Shown: positions 11,164 to 23,933, numbered from the stretch's first letter. The stretch: 64,000 nt of DNA from Pegea sp. RAD2-039 (GCA_034620365.1 JAQGEQ010000080.1:310001-374000); one strand, 5' to 3'. The notes: a model not told the origin generated them from the letters alone. Made by a program: numbers and translations.

Positions 11164-13125
11164 ATGGATTTAAGTTCGAATAATCTCAACAGATCAAAAG
11201 GTCTTAGAAAACATTTTGAGTCTGGGTGGACTGAAATTTTTCAATTGGATGAAGACTGTAAGTTTTTTAAACTATATTTAATATAAAATTGTACTTTCAA
11301 TGTAGCTGTTTGTGTTTAAAAATCAAAAAAATAGATAAAATAATTTACAAACCGTTTATATGGTAATTTTAAATTATGACTTTTAAGTTTGATAAATACA
11401 AGAACTGCATCTAAATTGGTGAAGGCTTTTTCAATTATTCTAAAATTATCTTTTTGGTTTCAGTGGAACTAGATTCAACATCAAATGTTCAATCTAACTC
11501 TTCACCAGATGAAAATGATAGTGGTAAGTTAAATCTTAAATTTAATATGATTAACTTTTGCAAAAACTTTATAAGTTTATATAAAATTCTTATTTTCTAT
11601 TGACAGTTACAAACTACAGTTTATTAAAATATTTGTTGAACTTTTTATTAAATAAAAGTAATTTTAAGAATTAAGATATCAATTTTTAAAATGGTAAACA
11701 AAGTAAACAGCTTTTTGACATTAATTTTACTAGAAGCTCTACAAAAAGCTCCCATGTCTGAAAAGATCTCCTTTGAAAGCCCAATCTAGTCTTTAATGCA
11801 TCTGAATAATAACAAAAAATAGGTTAATGATGTTAATAACAGTGTAACTAAATTGCATTGGGGTAAATTGGTATTTAAGATATATTTTGATAATCAATTA
11901 AAAATTTTATAGCTTTGTAAATCTGTTTTTATTTTCAAGTATTTTATCACTTCAAATATACGATTGTTGAACATCAATTTCAATTTTACTGAATATTGAA
12001 AAATAAATAAATTGTAAACAATATAAAATAAAAACTAATTACTAGGTTGTAATGTAACAGATGCTGGAATTTATTTATAATGTTTAATGAAAAAATTTGC
12101 AAAAATGAATCTTATAAAATGTCAGCACCATTTGATTGATTATTTTTGAGTATCAATATGTATATAATTACTGATGTAAGTAGTTATGCTTGAACCGTTA
12201 AAGGTTTCTTTTGAAACCAATGTTCATAAAGCATTTAGTGTTCTCAATGTTTCAACTATTTCAACTTTCATTATTTCTTCTAATTTTGCTTTCAACGACT
12301 TTAGGCATTGAGTCAGCAAACAAAGAACTAAATTTAACATTTATATATTGAAGCATTTTAAATAAACACTCTTTGTGTTACATGAACTTTCACAAGTATT
12401 TTATTGATGAAATGTGGCAATAATTTATGATTCTAAATTTATCTACTAATTTATTGCCAAATTCTAATTAAATAGTTATATCTATGAATAAACAACTTGG
12501 CATTTAATACACTTTATAAGCATCTAACATCAGTTTCAGAGAAGGAAATTATTAATGATATCGAATTAATTTGCAGATGACGAATTTATAGCTCCGTCAA
12601 GTGGTAGAAAGACTAGAAAATTGAAGTCTTGTGGCTCAAAAGTAAATATTCTTCTGTATTCTGTTCCTAAGCTGAATATTTATATTCTATTAGTCTTACC
12701 ACCAAAGTACTGATAACGAAACCTTGATTTTTGTTAAAACATTCTCTATTAATAAAATAAATATTGAAATTGATTATTCAGTTTCAAACTTTGAGCTTGT
12801 ATTAAACTTATCAAAAACTAAATATTTAATTATAACCTCAAGAATATCTCAAAAGCGTCTTTATAAGATTTTTTATTTTAATAATAACTTAAAAAAACAA
12901 TAGGATTTAATCTGTAATAAAATGTTGTAAGATATCTTTATCAAATTGAATATAAACTCTCTTTTTTAGCAGGCTCCTAACTTTATGATATCTCTTCAAC
13001 GGATTTGTAATCTTTATCATGAAATGCATTCTACAGAGCTTGTTGGTTCCCCTCAACCGTTCTATCTTGATCACTATTTACGTTGGAGTTCGACTCCTAA
13101 AGAAGAAGATCACGTCGAATCTTAA
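11164..13125 (+). CDS. four-exon gene, unrecognised 123-aa protein
   Basis: The exons are 11164-11257, 11464-11523, 12577-12641 and 12973-13125, with introns of 206, 1053 and 331 nt. All junctions are GT-AG and keep frame to a TAA at 13123. The N terminus begins MDLSSNNLNRSKGLRKHF. An acidic/Ser stretch follows (residues about 31-55), then a basic segment GRKTRKLK near 63-70. The C-terminal 50 residues, encoded by the last exon, contain FMISLQRICNLYHEM and end HVES. The last acceptor is a TAG-CAG tandem; using the first AG would add one Gln. A strong candidate 3' splice site (ATTTTATTCAG) ends at 11141, 22 nt before the ATG. The acidic-then-basic layout resembles the gene at 5861, but I see no alignable homology. 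The protein is not recognised. Confidence 0.6.
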
Positions 13126-16100
13126 AAATATTTTTATCGAACTCTTAAAGTTCTTTAACTACCCTAGTGTATGTGAGCGTTTTGGTATGTTCTTTTATAT
13201 GTTCTCACTTTGTTTTTCGAAGATTAAAGAAAAATAATCTTAAACTTGTTGATACTGGTATCATTTTAATCTTTAAACGGTGGTTTGGTGATCGATAAGT
13301 GATCAACAGGATCTTAACTATGCAGAGGAGGTGCTCTAATCTGATTTTTAAGCATAGTAACAGCACGCCATGCGATACTTTGCTAAGGATAATTGAAAAG
13401 TTATGGACATTACTGAATTTTTAACTGAATTCTAATCCTAAGCTAAATTGCGAACTATTTATATTTATTACAAAGTTTGAAGCTTAACAATTTCAAATTT
13501 TTTGTAAGTTATGAGAGTGAAGTTTACATCAACTGTTTTACTGTGGTTGATCATGTCACACTTAATTACTTACAGACAGTACTACAGTTTTTGCCTTTGT
13601 AATCTTAAAATCTGTATCACCCGTTCAAAGCTTTAATTCAAAAAGCGAAATATTAGTTTCGACTATTGATTAAAAAGGTTTATCTTTAAGAAGATTGTTC
13701 AAGATTAATTGTTTAATTATTTATAATCAATTATTTATAAAAAGACTGTTCGAGATACTACTTTAAGTGTTGCAACATAAAAAGCAGCAAGTTTAGATGT
13801 TAATTAGTAAAAGTTTCAAATTGTTTAAGACTTGCACATTTATTTGATGTGGCTGCGAGTTATAATTTCAAAAGCTCTTATAAAAACAAAAAAACAAATA
13901 CTACAAGCAAATATATAAGTGGAAAGTATTGGGTATAGCAATTTAAAATACTTACAAAAAGATTAGAAGCACTTTAGGGGGTGATAAAGGTTATAAGACA
14001 AAAAATAAGTATGAATAAAAAAGTAAAATGAGGAAACGGTCTACATAATATTTTCAAGTTAAACATGAAGTTCTAATAAGATCGTAAAAAATGAAATATA
14101 TTTTGATGTAGTGGTAGAGTCAGGAAGGTAAGTCAAGGCCTTGGTTCTCTTATGAAGATGGTATAGTGTTATTAAAGTTGTTTAACTTTAAATATCTGAG
14201 GACGTGAAGGAAATTGCTATTTTTAAATTATTCTGTAAAGTTAAAATAGCATTTTATCTTAAATAGTAATACAAGTCAGAAATACGTCGTCGATAATGCA
14301 CGAATTTTTCATTTTTATTTATAGTCTTCGTATGAAGAAAAGGGTATGTCACTTATAACAAAAACTTTTCTTTTGAATAATGTTTCGATGGATACAAGAT
14401 ATGTAATCTTTTCTAAGGTGACAACTTCTTTCAGAGAAGTCAAGCTCTAAGTTAGGTTAGATGTACGTAGTGTAGAGATTTTAGCTAAATGTTTCATGGC
14501 TTTAAAGATATAAGAATTTATTATGAAGAAACCAATTCTGAATAAATACATTGTTCAAGAGACTATTTAAAGTTTGGAGAAATGAAGATTCTTAGATAAT
14601 TAAATATATGAAGTCGGCAAATCTTAATGTTGTCTGAGTTGATGTCGTTTAATATTGAGTAAACGTTTAAAGTTGTATTACTGTGAATAACTAATGATTA
14701 TTTTAAAATTGAATATTTGTTAGTTCTTATTGTTAATGGAAGTTCTAAACTTTCTCCAAACAGAATTTTAATAATTATATTCATCGAGTAAAAGATTTTA
14801 ACTAAAAACATTTTGTTTTTCTTTGATAAAATAATTCCAATTAATCACTGCTTCCGTTATAATTAACATAATTTTATCAGTTAATATGAAAATAGAGATT
14901 TTTTAAACTACGTATCTTTTCATAAAAACTTTCAAAATTAGAGTTTTGTGGTTATTTCTTACTACAACTAGTTTCGGAAACAAAAAATAAATCACTTAAA
15001 TTATAGATTGATAGTTTAAAATAAACGGAATCTTTGCTTGTTATGTTATTTAAAAGATTCACGTAGCATGTAACATGTGAAGTAATTTTTCGAAATTTTT
15101 GCCAAACATTACTTAAAAACAAACTGCTGGTATAAAGAGACAATTGTTAGTTGTTTCAGTTATTTTTTAAATGTCAATGTATAACTACTAAGTTAGCAAT
15201 ATAGACTATCACGGCTCTCATATAACTATTTCGTGGTTCATAAAATTCGATGTTTGGGTTTCCACTGTTAGGGCCCGACATAGTTACAAACGTTTGTTTG
15301 TAATCTAAAAAGTACTAGAAAGGACTAATTAAAAGTCTTCTAGTTCATTTAAAAGTAATAAGAAGCTGTCCGTCTCTTTCTAGGCAGTTAGCATATAAAT
15401 ATAACATATGTACAAACATAATCTTAATCGAATATTTATTTTTGTGGAATTTTTATTTTATACTGAAAATATTTAATGGTTCCCTCTCCATAACTTTAAG
15501 GGTTCTAGACTGTTATTAGACTAGTTATTAGACTAATTATTAGACTGAAATTCTATTATATTTTCACAGATTAATGGTTCAAAAATAATCTAATCAACTC
15601 TTGTAACAAATATCACTTTAACATTCATTTTGGCGTATAATATGTCAGTAGCTCTTTCAGTATGGTGTCTATGGTAAAAAAACTCTTTTTTTACTCGCAA
15701 ATACAACAAATTTAATAGATTTTGTAAAATTCGGTTGAATTATTGAGGTCAGATTATCGTTTTCAGCAATTTTTTTTCACATCTTTTTTTTTCTTTGTTC
15801 TCTAAAACCTTTACTTTGACTGTATTAGTAGTCTTGTTAAATGGTGGTAATTATTAATTTCTTTCTCTGCAGTCATTTTGAGTTGTATTTATTAAAACAT
15901 CTGTCTGATTTGTTATCTGATAATTAAAATAAAATCATAGAATCAATTAAGATCAATTTTATTGAATTAACCGAAAATATTAAAAGTTCAAGAACTGTTT
16001 AATATGAAGATATATCAAGAAATTTTCAGATTTATTTCATTGTAGTCATTTTATTGGATTAACTTCATCCATAGATACCATTTTCCACTTGTTTTGGTTA

Positions 16101-16344
16101 ATAACTAAAAAAATATTTCTCTTAGTATTGTAAACTCAAAAGTAAAAGTAAAGAATAAATGTTAAGATATTTAATAAATCATGTAAAGAAAATTATTTAA
16201 AATATTAATTATTATTTTATTATTATAAATTTTTATTAAATTTATTACTATTAATTATTAGTAAAACTATCTTTATGAGAAACGAAGTATTACAAGAGCA
16301 AGTATTAAACTTTATTAAAATAATATATATATACAATTCCTCAC
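13126..16344. other. non-coding stretch, possible downstream exons of the 16.5-kb gene
   Basis: No secure gene is seen. A 12-bp tandem repeat lies at 15512-15547. If the lysine-rich minus-strand exon at 16345-16573 belongs to a multi-exon gene, its later exons should lie here. One weak candidate is a roughly 31-nt minus-strand block near 13555-13587, flanked by AG and GTAAGT, but I cannot confirm it. Confidence 0.4.
15512..15547 (+). repeat. 12-bp tandem repeat GTTATTAGACTA, three copies
   Basis: Units lie at 15512-15523, 15524-15535 and 15536-15547. The first two are identical and the third has two changes. No function is evident. Confidence 0.8.
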
Positions 16345-16573
16345 CAAACTTTGGTTTGACTTCTTTCATTTCAGAATCTTTTTGAGCAGTTATCACCTGT
16401 TTTGGTTTTGGAGACGATTTAATAACCGTATTTATAAAAACAATATCTTTTCTTATAGCTGGTCTAATTTCAACGTTTGGTTTCTTGACCTTTAGCTTCT
16501 TAATTCTTAGTTTTCTGAATTCTGTTTTGCTGCTCTTTGATTTCTGGATTTTTATTATTATCTCCTTAGCCAT
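16345..16573 (-). CDS. lysine-rich first coding exon, partial gene
   Basis: The ATG at 16573 sits in a favourable context (CCAAATGG). It opens a 76-codon frame, MAKEIIIKIQKSKSSK onward, in which about a quarter of residues are Lys. The frame reaches a good donor, AAGTTTG|GTGAGG, at 16345. A candidate 3' splice site (GCACTTAG) lies 19 nt upstream of the ATG. If the donor is ignored, the frame runs on for 40 more codons of A+T-driven sequence, which looks intronic. The product is unrecognised. A basic nucleic-acid-binding or nuclear tail is a guess from composition only. Downstream exons were not found with confidence. Confidence 0.4.
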
Positions 16574-19007
16574 TTGGAAGGATGAGAAACTACTAAGTGC
16601 AGTTACAAATAAGTAGTTTGAATTGATTATTATCTGTAAAAAAATTATCCTAAATATAAAAAGTAATTTAGTGGTATCACATCGGATGTGGAAAAAAAAA
16701 TTCTTAACAGAATTTGATTTTTCACTATTAATTTTAATACTTCATTCTCAGAATTATTAAAATTTTCAAATTTAAGAAGAAGATGAGAAAACAACAAATT
16801 AAGTTGGTATGTTTTCCTTCTTTTATTTAATTTATTTATTCATCTTTAATGTCTTTTCTTCGTTCTCCCATCTATCACTTTAGTATTTATTCACTAGGGT
16901 TTATTTTTAGCGATTTTTATTTTTTATTCAATCTTTAATATTGAGTCTATTTCAATTTTAAAACATTCTATTTATACTTCTCAAATATTTGATGATTTCG
17001 ATCTGTAAAAAGTCTATTATCTTACTTTGGAAAATTTTCAAGAGTATTTTATACTTTAGCATTTAAAAATTGAAATAATAACTTTATATAAAAATTGTTA
17101 TTAAAACTAATAGAATTGGTTAACTTTAAATCGATTTATTGTTACAAAAATAGATAACGATTTAGATTTTATTACAGATTATGATTAATTTCTGAAAGCT
17201 TAATAGATGTTTAACTGAACAGTATTTTTAATATAATAATTATAAATATTATTCATAATAGAAATAGTTACAACTAACAATAATTAATAAACAAACTCTT
17301 TGCCTTTAAATTGGTCATAACCTCGCGTTGATAAATAAATAAGCAAATTGAAAAGTAACAACTATTAGTAAACAATTGACTTCAAATATTTTATACTTAA
17401 TTAAACCTGTGAATTGTCGGTATTTATCGATTAATACAGAAAAATAAACAATGTTTATTGCTGAAAACTAAAAAAAATTGTTAAATCTATATGTTTGATG
17501 CTGAAAATTAAGATGAAAAATAAAAGAATCGATTTTCTGGTTTTAAACCTTAGACAATAAAAATCTTTACTTATAATAATACTTACACTTATTAAAAGCA
17601 ATTTTATCACAAAAATGAACACTTTTTAAAATTATTTTATTCAAACTTTTTTTGAATCAAATATTTGTTTTAGAAATTTTTTTTTATAGATCATATCTAA
17701 TTAAAGCTTTCTGAAAAATCTAAGAATATCTATTTTTAACATTTATAAAATTAAATTTAAGAAATTATAAATAAAATTCTTTTAAATCTTTAATTTGCAG
17801 AAAAAGCTGAACATGATTTACGTACAAGTAAAAATACATATAAAGAAATAAAATCTTATGAAATTTAGAAATATTTTAATACTTTTTTCTCAGACTTTAA
17901 TCTTGTTTACAAAATTTTTTACATACAATTTTTATTTACTGCAAAATATTGTTTCAGTTTTAAATTAAAAAAAAACGATTTATTTATTTCAATGCAAACA
18001 AATACTTTTCTAACCTTTCAATTAAACTGTTAAATACAAGAATTTATTGATACTTGATAATTTAAGTAAGTACATGTAACTAGTTTTGTTCATACTAAAA
18101 AATTAAACTGCAATTAAAAGTGAAGTAAGAGGCTTGGATCAACTCTACTAGCGGAAAATTAGAAAGTTGATAAAGATAATTCTAGTTTCTTTCTTCTTAA
18201 GTAAAATTCCTAAAACTAAATAAGGTTATACTAATAATGGATCTAAATAAGGAATTTAAAAGGAATTAGAAGAATTTGTGAAAATCAAATAGACGTTTTT
18301 TGTGGAAGTGTTCTGCTTTAAATATTTTTTCAATTGTTTTAATGATGCACCGAACAGTTTTTTATGAAGAAGTTTATAATCAAATCTCTTGAACCATAAT
18401 AAAGTGTATACTATAGATAGATAGAATGAATTTTCTGATTAAATATTGATGTAGTAGATTAACTATTTAATTATTCATTGAATAACACTGAAAATATCAA
18501 ATTACAATCAATCACAAAAACAAATTATGCATAAAGAAAATAGTCTCAAACACCACAAGACGTTTCCTGAAAATTTCAGTATAATGTACCACTTCCTAAC
18601 AAAAATGCTTAAACTTACCTTCTACTGAATTTAAAAGAGGTGAACGAGTTTGATGTAGCAGGTTAACATATCGTAATAAATGGGTGTTTGGGAAGAATCT
18701 TCCAAATTGTAATCATCATTCATTTGAAAAAATTTGTTATCTTTTTAGGCTGTTAATAAAGCTGTTTAATGATTTGATTTCCACTGACAACGTCATGACA
18801 ATAAAAGAAGGTCTACGGTCCATGAAGAAGTTAGTATTTTAAACAAGTAGTTTAAAATTAAATTAGAGTAGACAAACTAGTAGACTAAGTAGAAAAGTAG
18901 TTTCTTCAAGTAGTAGAAGACAAGAGATAAGGGAAGATAATTAATAAATAATATTACGGTTAACTTATCAATTTGTCTGAGTAAAAGAATATAGAACTAC
19001 ATAGAAA

Positions 19008-19343
19008 ATGTTTGCAATTGTCTTTCATAGGTCTTTAAGGATTCTTCATTCAAAATTAAATGCTCAAGAACTTTACTATTCACACTTAAATGACAAAACT
19101 GACTTAAATGGGTTCAATAGTAAAGTGGGTTCAAAAATGTTTGAAAATTACATTTCAGTTTCAAAAGTAATTGAGGTCCAGACATTAGTTTCAAATATAA
19201 ATCAGATCCATAAGAAAGTTTCAAAGGTAGTTGAGGTTCACATTTTTATTTTTAAAATTAAACTGATTGAAAATGAAATCACTATTACAAGAAAATACAA
19301 TAAATATAATCTGATAATTCTTTTTTTCCGGTTAAACCGATAA
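19008..19343 (+). CDS. 111-codon open frame with internal repeat, doubtful
   Basis: An ATG at 19008 opens a frame containing two 20-residue repeats, VSKVIEVQTLVSNINQIHKK and a diverged second copy beginning VSKVVEVH. They are encoded by a 60-bp tandem duplication (19158-19217, 19218-19277). A possible AG acceptor lies just upstream of the ATG (ACATAG). No domain is recognised, and the composition follows the local A+T bias, so this may be chance opened up by the duplication. Confidence 0.2.
   Translation: MFAIVFHRSLRILHSKLNAQELYYSHLNDKTDLNGFNSKVGSKMFENYISVSKVIEVQTLVSNINQIHKKVSKVVEVHIFIFKIKLIENEITITRKYNKYNLIILFFRLNR
19158..19277 (+). repeat. 60-bp tandem duplication
   Basis: Two 60-nt units each begin GTTTCAAA(A/G)GTA(A/G)TTGAGGT. 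The first halves are well conserved and the second halves diverged. The period is a multiple of three, so the frame is kept. Confidence 0.55.
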
Positions 19344-20430
19344 TTATTGGAACGTAATAATAAATCTTTACATAAAATGTTTAATTAGGACTGTTAATGA
19401 GCTGAAAAAGATATGTAACTCATTTATTAAAAATTTTATTTGTTTAAAAAACAGAATAATCGTCAAAATGTTAAACAGAAATAATTTTTAGTTCGACTTT
19501 ACTGATTTGTGGCTACAATCTAGTTATCACAGCTAGCTTCTCCAAGATCTTCCTGATTCTATAGTAATAAACCTTCGAGATACAGATCCAATTTCAATTA
19601 TTTTTTCATTATAATTCTGGACAAAGATGTTATTTAAATACTCACAGAATGAATTACATCTCCAATCCATCATCTGCTCACCATTCTTTATAATATATTA
19701 AATAGTAAGGGTCAGTAGCTTATAAAAACTTATGATGATTTAAAATTATTTTGTACGCAAATTAATCGAGATAAATTAATTGGGTTGATTTAAAAATTGA
19801 AAGATTTGAAAAAACCTTTTAAATAAGATTTCAATATTTTGTTTAGTAACACTTTGGCTAAGTTTCATTTTAGAAATTTTCACCCATTACATTTGCTCCT
19901 AGGTTTTTGAAGTATCAAGTTTGAAATTAGTTTTTTCATTATTATAATTGTTAAAATTTATATATATTATAATTATTATTATCTTAAATATTATTCTACT
20001 CTTAAATATATCATTTCTGGTTAAATTAGTTTTTACATCATTTATTTTTGTGATTTTCTAGAAAATATTTTTTTCATCTAAATATATATTTCGATTACTT
20101 TTAATTTGAAAACGTTTTTTATTCCATAAAAAATGGTTTTATTATTTTTGATGATTTCATGTTAAGTTGTCTTCAGTCCTATAAGTTTCTGTAATCTTAT
20201 AATTTTTTTTCATATGTTTTTTAAAAGTTTTTAAATCTTTTCAAAGTTAATTAATTTTAACAATTAACGATACCAATAATTTTAATGATTTAATCATCAA
20301 ATATATTGGAGCTCACAGTACTGAGCTTGGCTCAAATCTTTTCAATAATTTTAAGTAAATTGAGACTATCAAAATATTTCAATAAAAATGTTCTTTTTGG
20401 TTAAAAAAGATTTTATTTCAAATTGCTCAA

Positions 20431-20878
20431 TGCTGTTTTGTTCTTATCCTTATGTTCGTTTGTTCTATATTTTACGTAATATATTCAATCATTTTATTCT
20501 TTTCAATTAGGTAATGATTATATTTTAGCATTGGTTGATCTTGTACCTTGATTAATTGTTTGAATTTACAAACAGTTAATTCAGGTACCAGATATTCCAT
20601 TTGCATTGATCACCAAAAAACTCTTAACTATTTTTATTTCTATGTTTATTCTTACCATTAGTGAAGTTTTCCGGGTCTTAAATACTTGACAAACAATCAC
20701 AAGCATTTCACTCATTCATATCCATATCTTTTTATGATTGATTTATCGTCCTAGTGAAAAGCTTACAATTTATTGGGAAGTAACTAAAAAAACCGATATA
20801 ATTTATATAAAAAGTATTGTCTGTTCTTTGTTTTACTTCTTAAATAATATGGTTCTTTGTTCTTAAATTATTTCCATA
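20431..20878 (+). repeat. block L, copy 1
   Basis: The first L block of the array has the landmarks AATTAGGTAATGATTATA, TTAGCATTGGTTGATC, CAGATATTCCATTTGCATTG and a late TTCTTTGTTCTTAAATTATTT. Unlike the other copies, no recognisable 28S sequence precedes it, so it marks the left end of the array. Confidence 0.65.
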
Positions 20879-20948
20879 GTCATATTGCCCTTTCGACTCT
20901 CCAGACACCATTTCACATCAAATCTTCTACTAAAATAATCTTCTACTT

Positions 20949-21142
20949 TAGATGCAAGATCAAGTACTGTGTATTTACTCTTCAGCTAAAATTCTGTCAA
21001 TTCTTGCAGACTTTAAACTTTCTATCCAAATACAAGTTAAATAAATAGATGCAAGACCAAGTATTTTGTATTTATCTGTCATATAAAAATCATATCTATC
21101 AAATCTTCAAAAATTAAATTTTTTAACTAAATACAAGTTGAA
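20949..21142 (+). repeat. 97-bp tandem duplication
   Basis: Two adjacent units begin TAGATGCAAGA(T/C)CAAGTA at 20949 and 21046 and end with AAATACAAGTT-like text. The duplication sits between L copy 1 and E copy 1 and is absent from the other units. Confidence 0.55.
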
Positions 21143-21407
21143 ACAAAAAGGTATTTCTTCTTTTAAAGTCTTAAGCTAAAACAATATTTTTCCCTATTGG
21201 ACAACAAAAAATTAGCCTATTTTATTATTCTACACTTTAGTTGTATATTCAATTTATTGATATTCGTTTATTACTAATAAACTATATAAACTTACAGTTA
21301 AATTTTACTTTCAGCTTTCCATTTATAGAATAATTTCTTTTATTACTTGTAAGAGCTTTCCCCACCTGCACATTACAGGTTATCATTAATACTTTTTATA
21401 TTTACAG

Positions 21408-21500
21408 TTGCAAAACCTATTGAAATCTCACATGTATGAAAATCAGCTATTTGAAGACCATCTGCTACACCTGCTTCAAATATCTCCAAAAATGTTTAAG
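21408..21500 (+). pseudogene. exon-like block E, copy 1 (31 codons)
   Basis: A polypyrimidine stretch and TTTACAG precede an open 93-nt segment starting LQNLLKSHMY and ending ISPKMFK, followed by the donor GTAAGG. The frame remains open a few codons past the donor. It reads like a real exon of a helical protein (Leu, His and Lys rich). Its only other copy in the window is at 26639-26731, in the same position relative to the 28S block. I found no neighbouring exons in the unit, so it is more likely a captured exon fragment than a working gene. The source gene is not recognised. Confidence 0.4.
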
Positions 21501-22265
21501 GTAAGGGCTGCATTGAAGTCATTTTCGTAAGTACTTATGGTTTCTAACTATTGTTCTAAATAGTTTACTCATGGTGGCTACCACTTCAGTGGCGACAGAT
21601 GTAACTAGATGTAATCATTGAGATGATTGTATTCTCTTCCCATTTCATTTTAATTGTGTATCAGGTATAGGTGAGTATTTTCCGATCTTGCAACTTCTAA
21701 AACAGTAGAGCAACTTTATTTTTTTCCAGTTACCTCGTAATCATCTTATGAGAACTCAAAAACTACTTTCACATACTTCTATAAGTCAGTTTTGGTTTCA
21801 CTGCACAGGTGACATCTGAAGTCTAGTAACTCACTTCGTGCCTGATCATCAGCTACCTTCTTGTTTCCAACTTTAATTGAATCATTGACATTTTTGTCAT
21901 CCAAAGTTGTGACCAAGACAGTCCTTCAAATCCAAAAGTCAAGGTCAAATTATAGAGCTAAATTCTTTCGACTCCATAATCTGTTTTTGTATTGTCTTTC
22001 AGGGTGATGTCGTCAAACCAAACTAGATGACACTACTACGAATGTTTTGAAACATCCCTGATTTCCTGTGATGATTGTTTTGAAACATCCTTGTATACCT
22101 GGGATGAGCTTTCAAACAGCCACCACTTTCTTTGTTATGAACGTTTAAACTGATTCCTATCGGGATTTTCTGTAACCAAGGCAATTGGTAACCATCTCGT
22201 ATCTTATCAAATATATCCCAATCATCTTTCAATTTTAAGGTGTTTTTGTCACTATTGCATGCTTA

Positions 22266-22301
22266 CTGTAGCTGCGCACTCGATTTCGGTTAGGTGTTTT
22301 T
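22266..22301 (+). pseudogene. displaced 28S fragment
   Basis: About 36 nt (CTGTAGCTGCGCACTCGATT and on) repeat text found near the 3' end of the third 28S block (27800-27836). Here they lie upstream of the 5' end of the first block. This suggests a rearranged junction left by unequal exchange between units. Confidence 0.55.
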
Positions 22302-22303
22302 CG

Positions 22304-23430
22304 ATTGGAGTGTTGGCAGCGAATGCAACTGTTAAGTCTGCCACTCTTGGTAAGCAGGACTGGAGATGCAGTATGAACCGAACGTTTGGTTAAGGCGTCT
22401 GATGCGGTGACTTTCATGAGAGACAATAATTTTGGTGGTTTATACAGACAGCAGGACGGTGGGAATGGAAGTTCGAACCCACTAAATAGTTTCTAATTAC
22501 TCTTCTGCCGAATCAATCAGCCTGAAATTGGATGACGCTCGAACTTCGAGCATAGCCTAACCATGTTGACGGTGTAAGGCTTGGTTTTGACAGATTGTTT
22601 GGTGAAAAGGAAGGCTGTGGCGGTCGGTACCGAAGCTTAAGACTTGAGTCTGAATTGAGCGATCGTCGGCGCAGATCTTGGTTGGAGTAGCAAATATTCA
22701 AATGAGAACTTTGAAGGCCGAAATGTTGAAGGGTTCCAAGTGAACAGCAGTTGAACATTGGTCAATTGATCCTATAAAATAGTCGAAAAGTGTTCTGAAG
22801 TGGGGTTGGTTTTAAGCTGGGCCACAAGTAGGCCGAAAAGGAATCTAGTTAACATTCCCCACCCTTGACAGGAGATAGGTAGTTCCGGTTGAGGAGTGAC
22901 AAGTGCGGTAAAGCAAACGAACTCGGAGACGTTGATGCCGGCCACGGGAAGAATTCTCTTTTCTCGGTGGGGCGGACAAGCTCTCGAAACGTTTCGCCTG
23001 GAGATAAGGAAAAAGGCTCCAACAGTATCATGTCTCTTGTGGTTTCCGGTGCACTCGCGTTAACCCATAAAAATCCAATAGAGATGGTATAATTCTGGTG
23101 CAAAGTCTAACCCATATCCGCAGCAGGTCTCCAACGTGAAAAGTCACCGGCCGATAGAATAATGAAGGTATGGGAAGTTAGCAAACTGGATCAGTAACCT
23201 TGTGGAAAGGATTGGCTCTAAGGATTGAGCCGATGAGACTATGGTGTGAAGCGCTCTAATGAGTCGTCGTTAGACTCAGCGAAACACTGTGGGGCCCGCC
23301 CTGAAGTGTGAACGTTGAAGCGAGATGGTACTATTTCGTCGACCGCTGTAGCTGCGAACTCGATTTCTGCTAGATATTTCGGCCGGCACAGAACAGCTGA
23401 CTTAAAACTGGTACAGATCTGGAGATGTTT
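22304..23430 (+). pseudogene. divergent large-subunit (28S) rRNA fragment, copy 1
   Basis: The longest 28S block contains eukaryotic 28S landmarks in the right order. They are a GCCACTCTTGGTAAGCAG stretch, GGTTAAGGCGTCTGATGC, TATACAGACAGCAGGACGG, CTGCCGAATCAATCAGCC, GTAGCAAATATTCAAATGAG, GAACTTTGAAGGCCGAA, GAACAGCAGTTGAACAT, AACCCATATCCGCAGCAGG, GGATTGGCTCTAAGGATTG, and near the end GCTGACTTAAAACTGGTAC. It covers a central part of 28S, stopping shortly before the region where R1/R2 elements insert. Many substitutions in normally invariant helices, and no adjoining 18S or 5.8S, make it a pseudogene fragment rather than working rDNA. Confidence 0.85.
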
Positions 23431-23933
23431 TGGGGATGTTTTGTTCTTAGCTTTATGTTAATTGATATTTGATTTTTTTTTAATTAGGTAATGATTATAA
23501 TTTAGCATTGGTTAATCTGGATCTTGGATTAATTGTTTGATTTTGCAAACAGTTAATTCAAGAGCCAGATATTCCATTTGCATTGATCATCAATTATTTA
23601 AACTAGTTATTTTTATTTATATGTGTGTTTACCAAAAATTCTCACCAGTAGTGAAGTTTCTGCGTCTTAAGTACTTGACAAATAAACAAGCATTTCACTC
23701 ACGCATATCCACATCTATTTGCTCTTTTTTAATCTATACTGATTTCACTTTTCTTTATTTTGCTAAGTGTCTATTTATGATTGATTTATTTTCCTATTGA
23801 AAAGCCTACAACTTATTGGGAAGTAACTAATAAAAGCTGATTTAATCTATATAAAAAGTGTTGCTTGTTCTTTGTTTGACTTCTTAAATAATATGGTTCT
23901 TTGTTCTTAAATTATTTCTGTAGCTTTAGAGTA
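23431..23933 (+). repeat. block L, copy 2
   Basis: This copy joins directly to the 3' end of 28S copy 1. It shares AATTAGGTAATGATTATAAT, TTAGCATTGGTTAATC and CAGATATTCCATTTGCATTG with the other L blocks. It carries an extra stretch around 23700-23760. Confidence 0.7.

Larger units (their letters stand above)
16593..20430. other. A+T-rich intergenic stretch
   Basis: I see no exon chain. The region includes an AGTAG-rich stretch (about 18845-18920) and a 111-codon open frame with an internal 60-bp duplication (19008-19343). The rest is featureless A+T-rich sequence. Confidence 0.5.

Noticed and set aside
14952..15143. 63-codon minus-strand frame as an exon of the lysine-rich gene at 16.5 kb
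   Set aside because: No flanking splice sites in a compatible phase were seen, and the composition is background-like.
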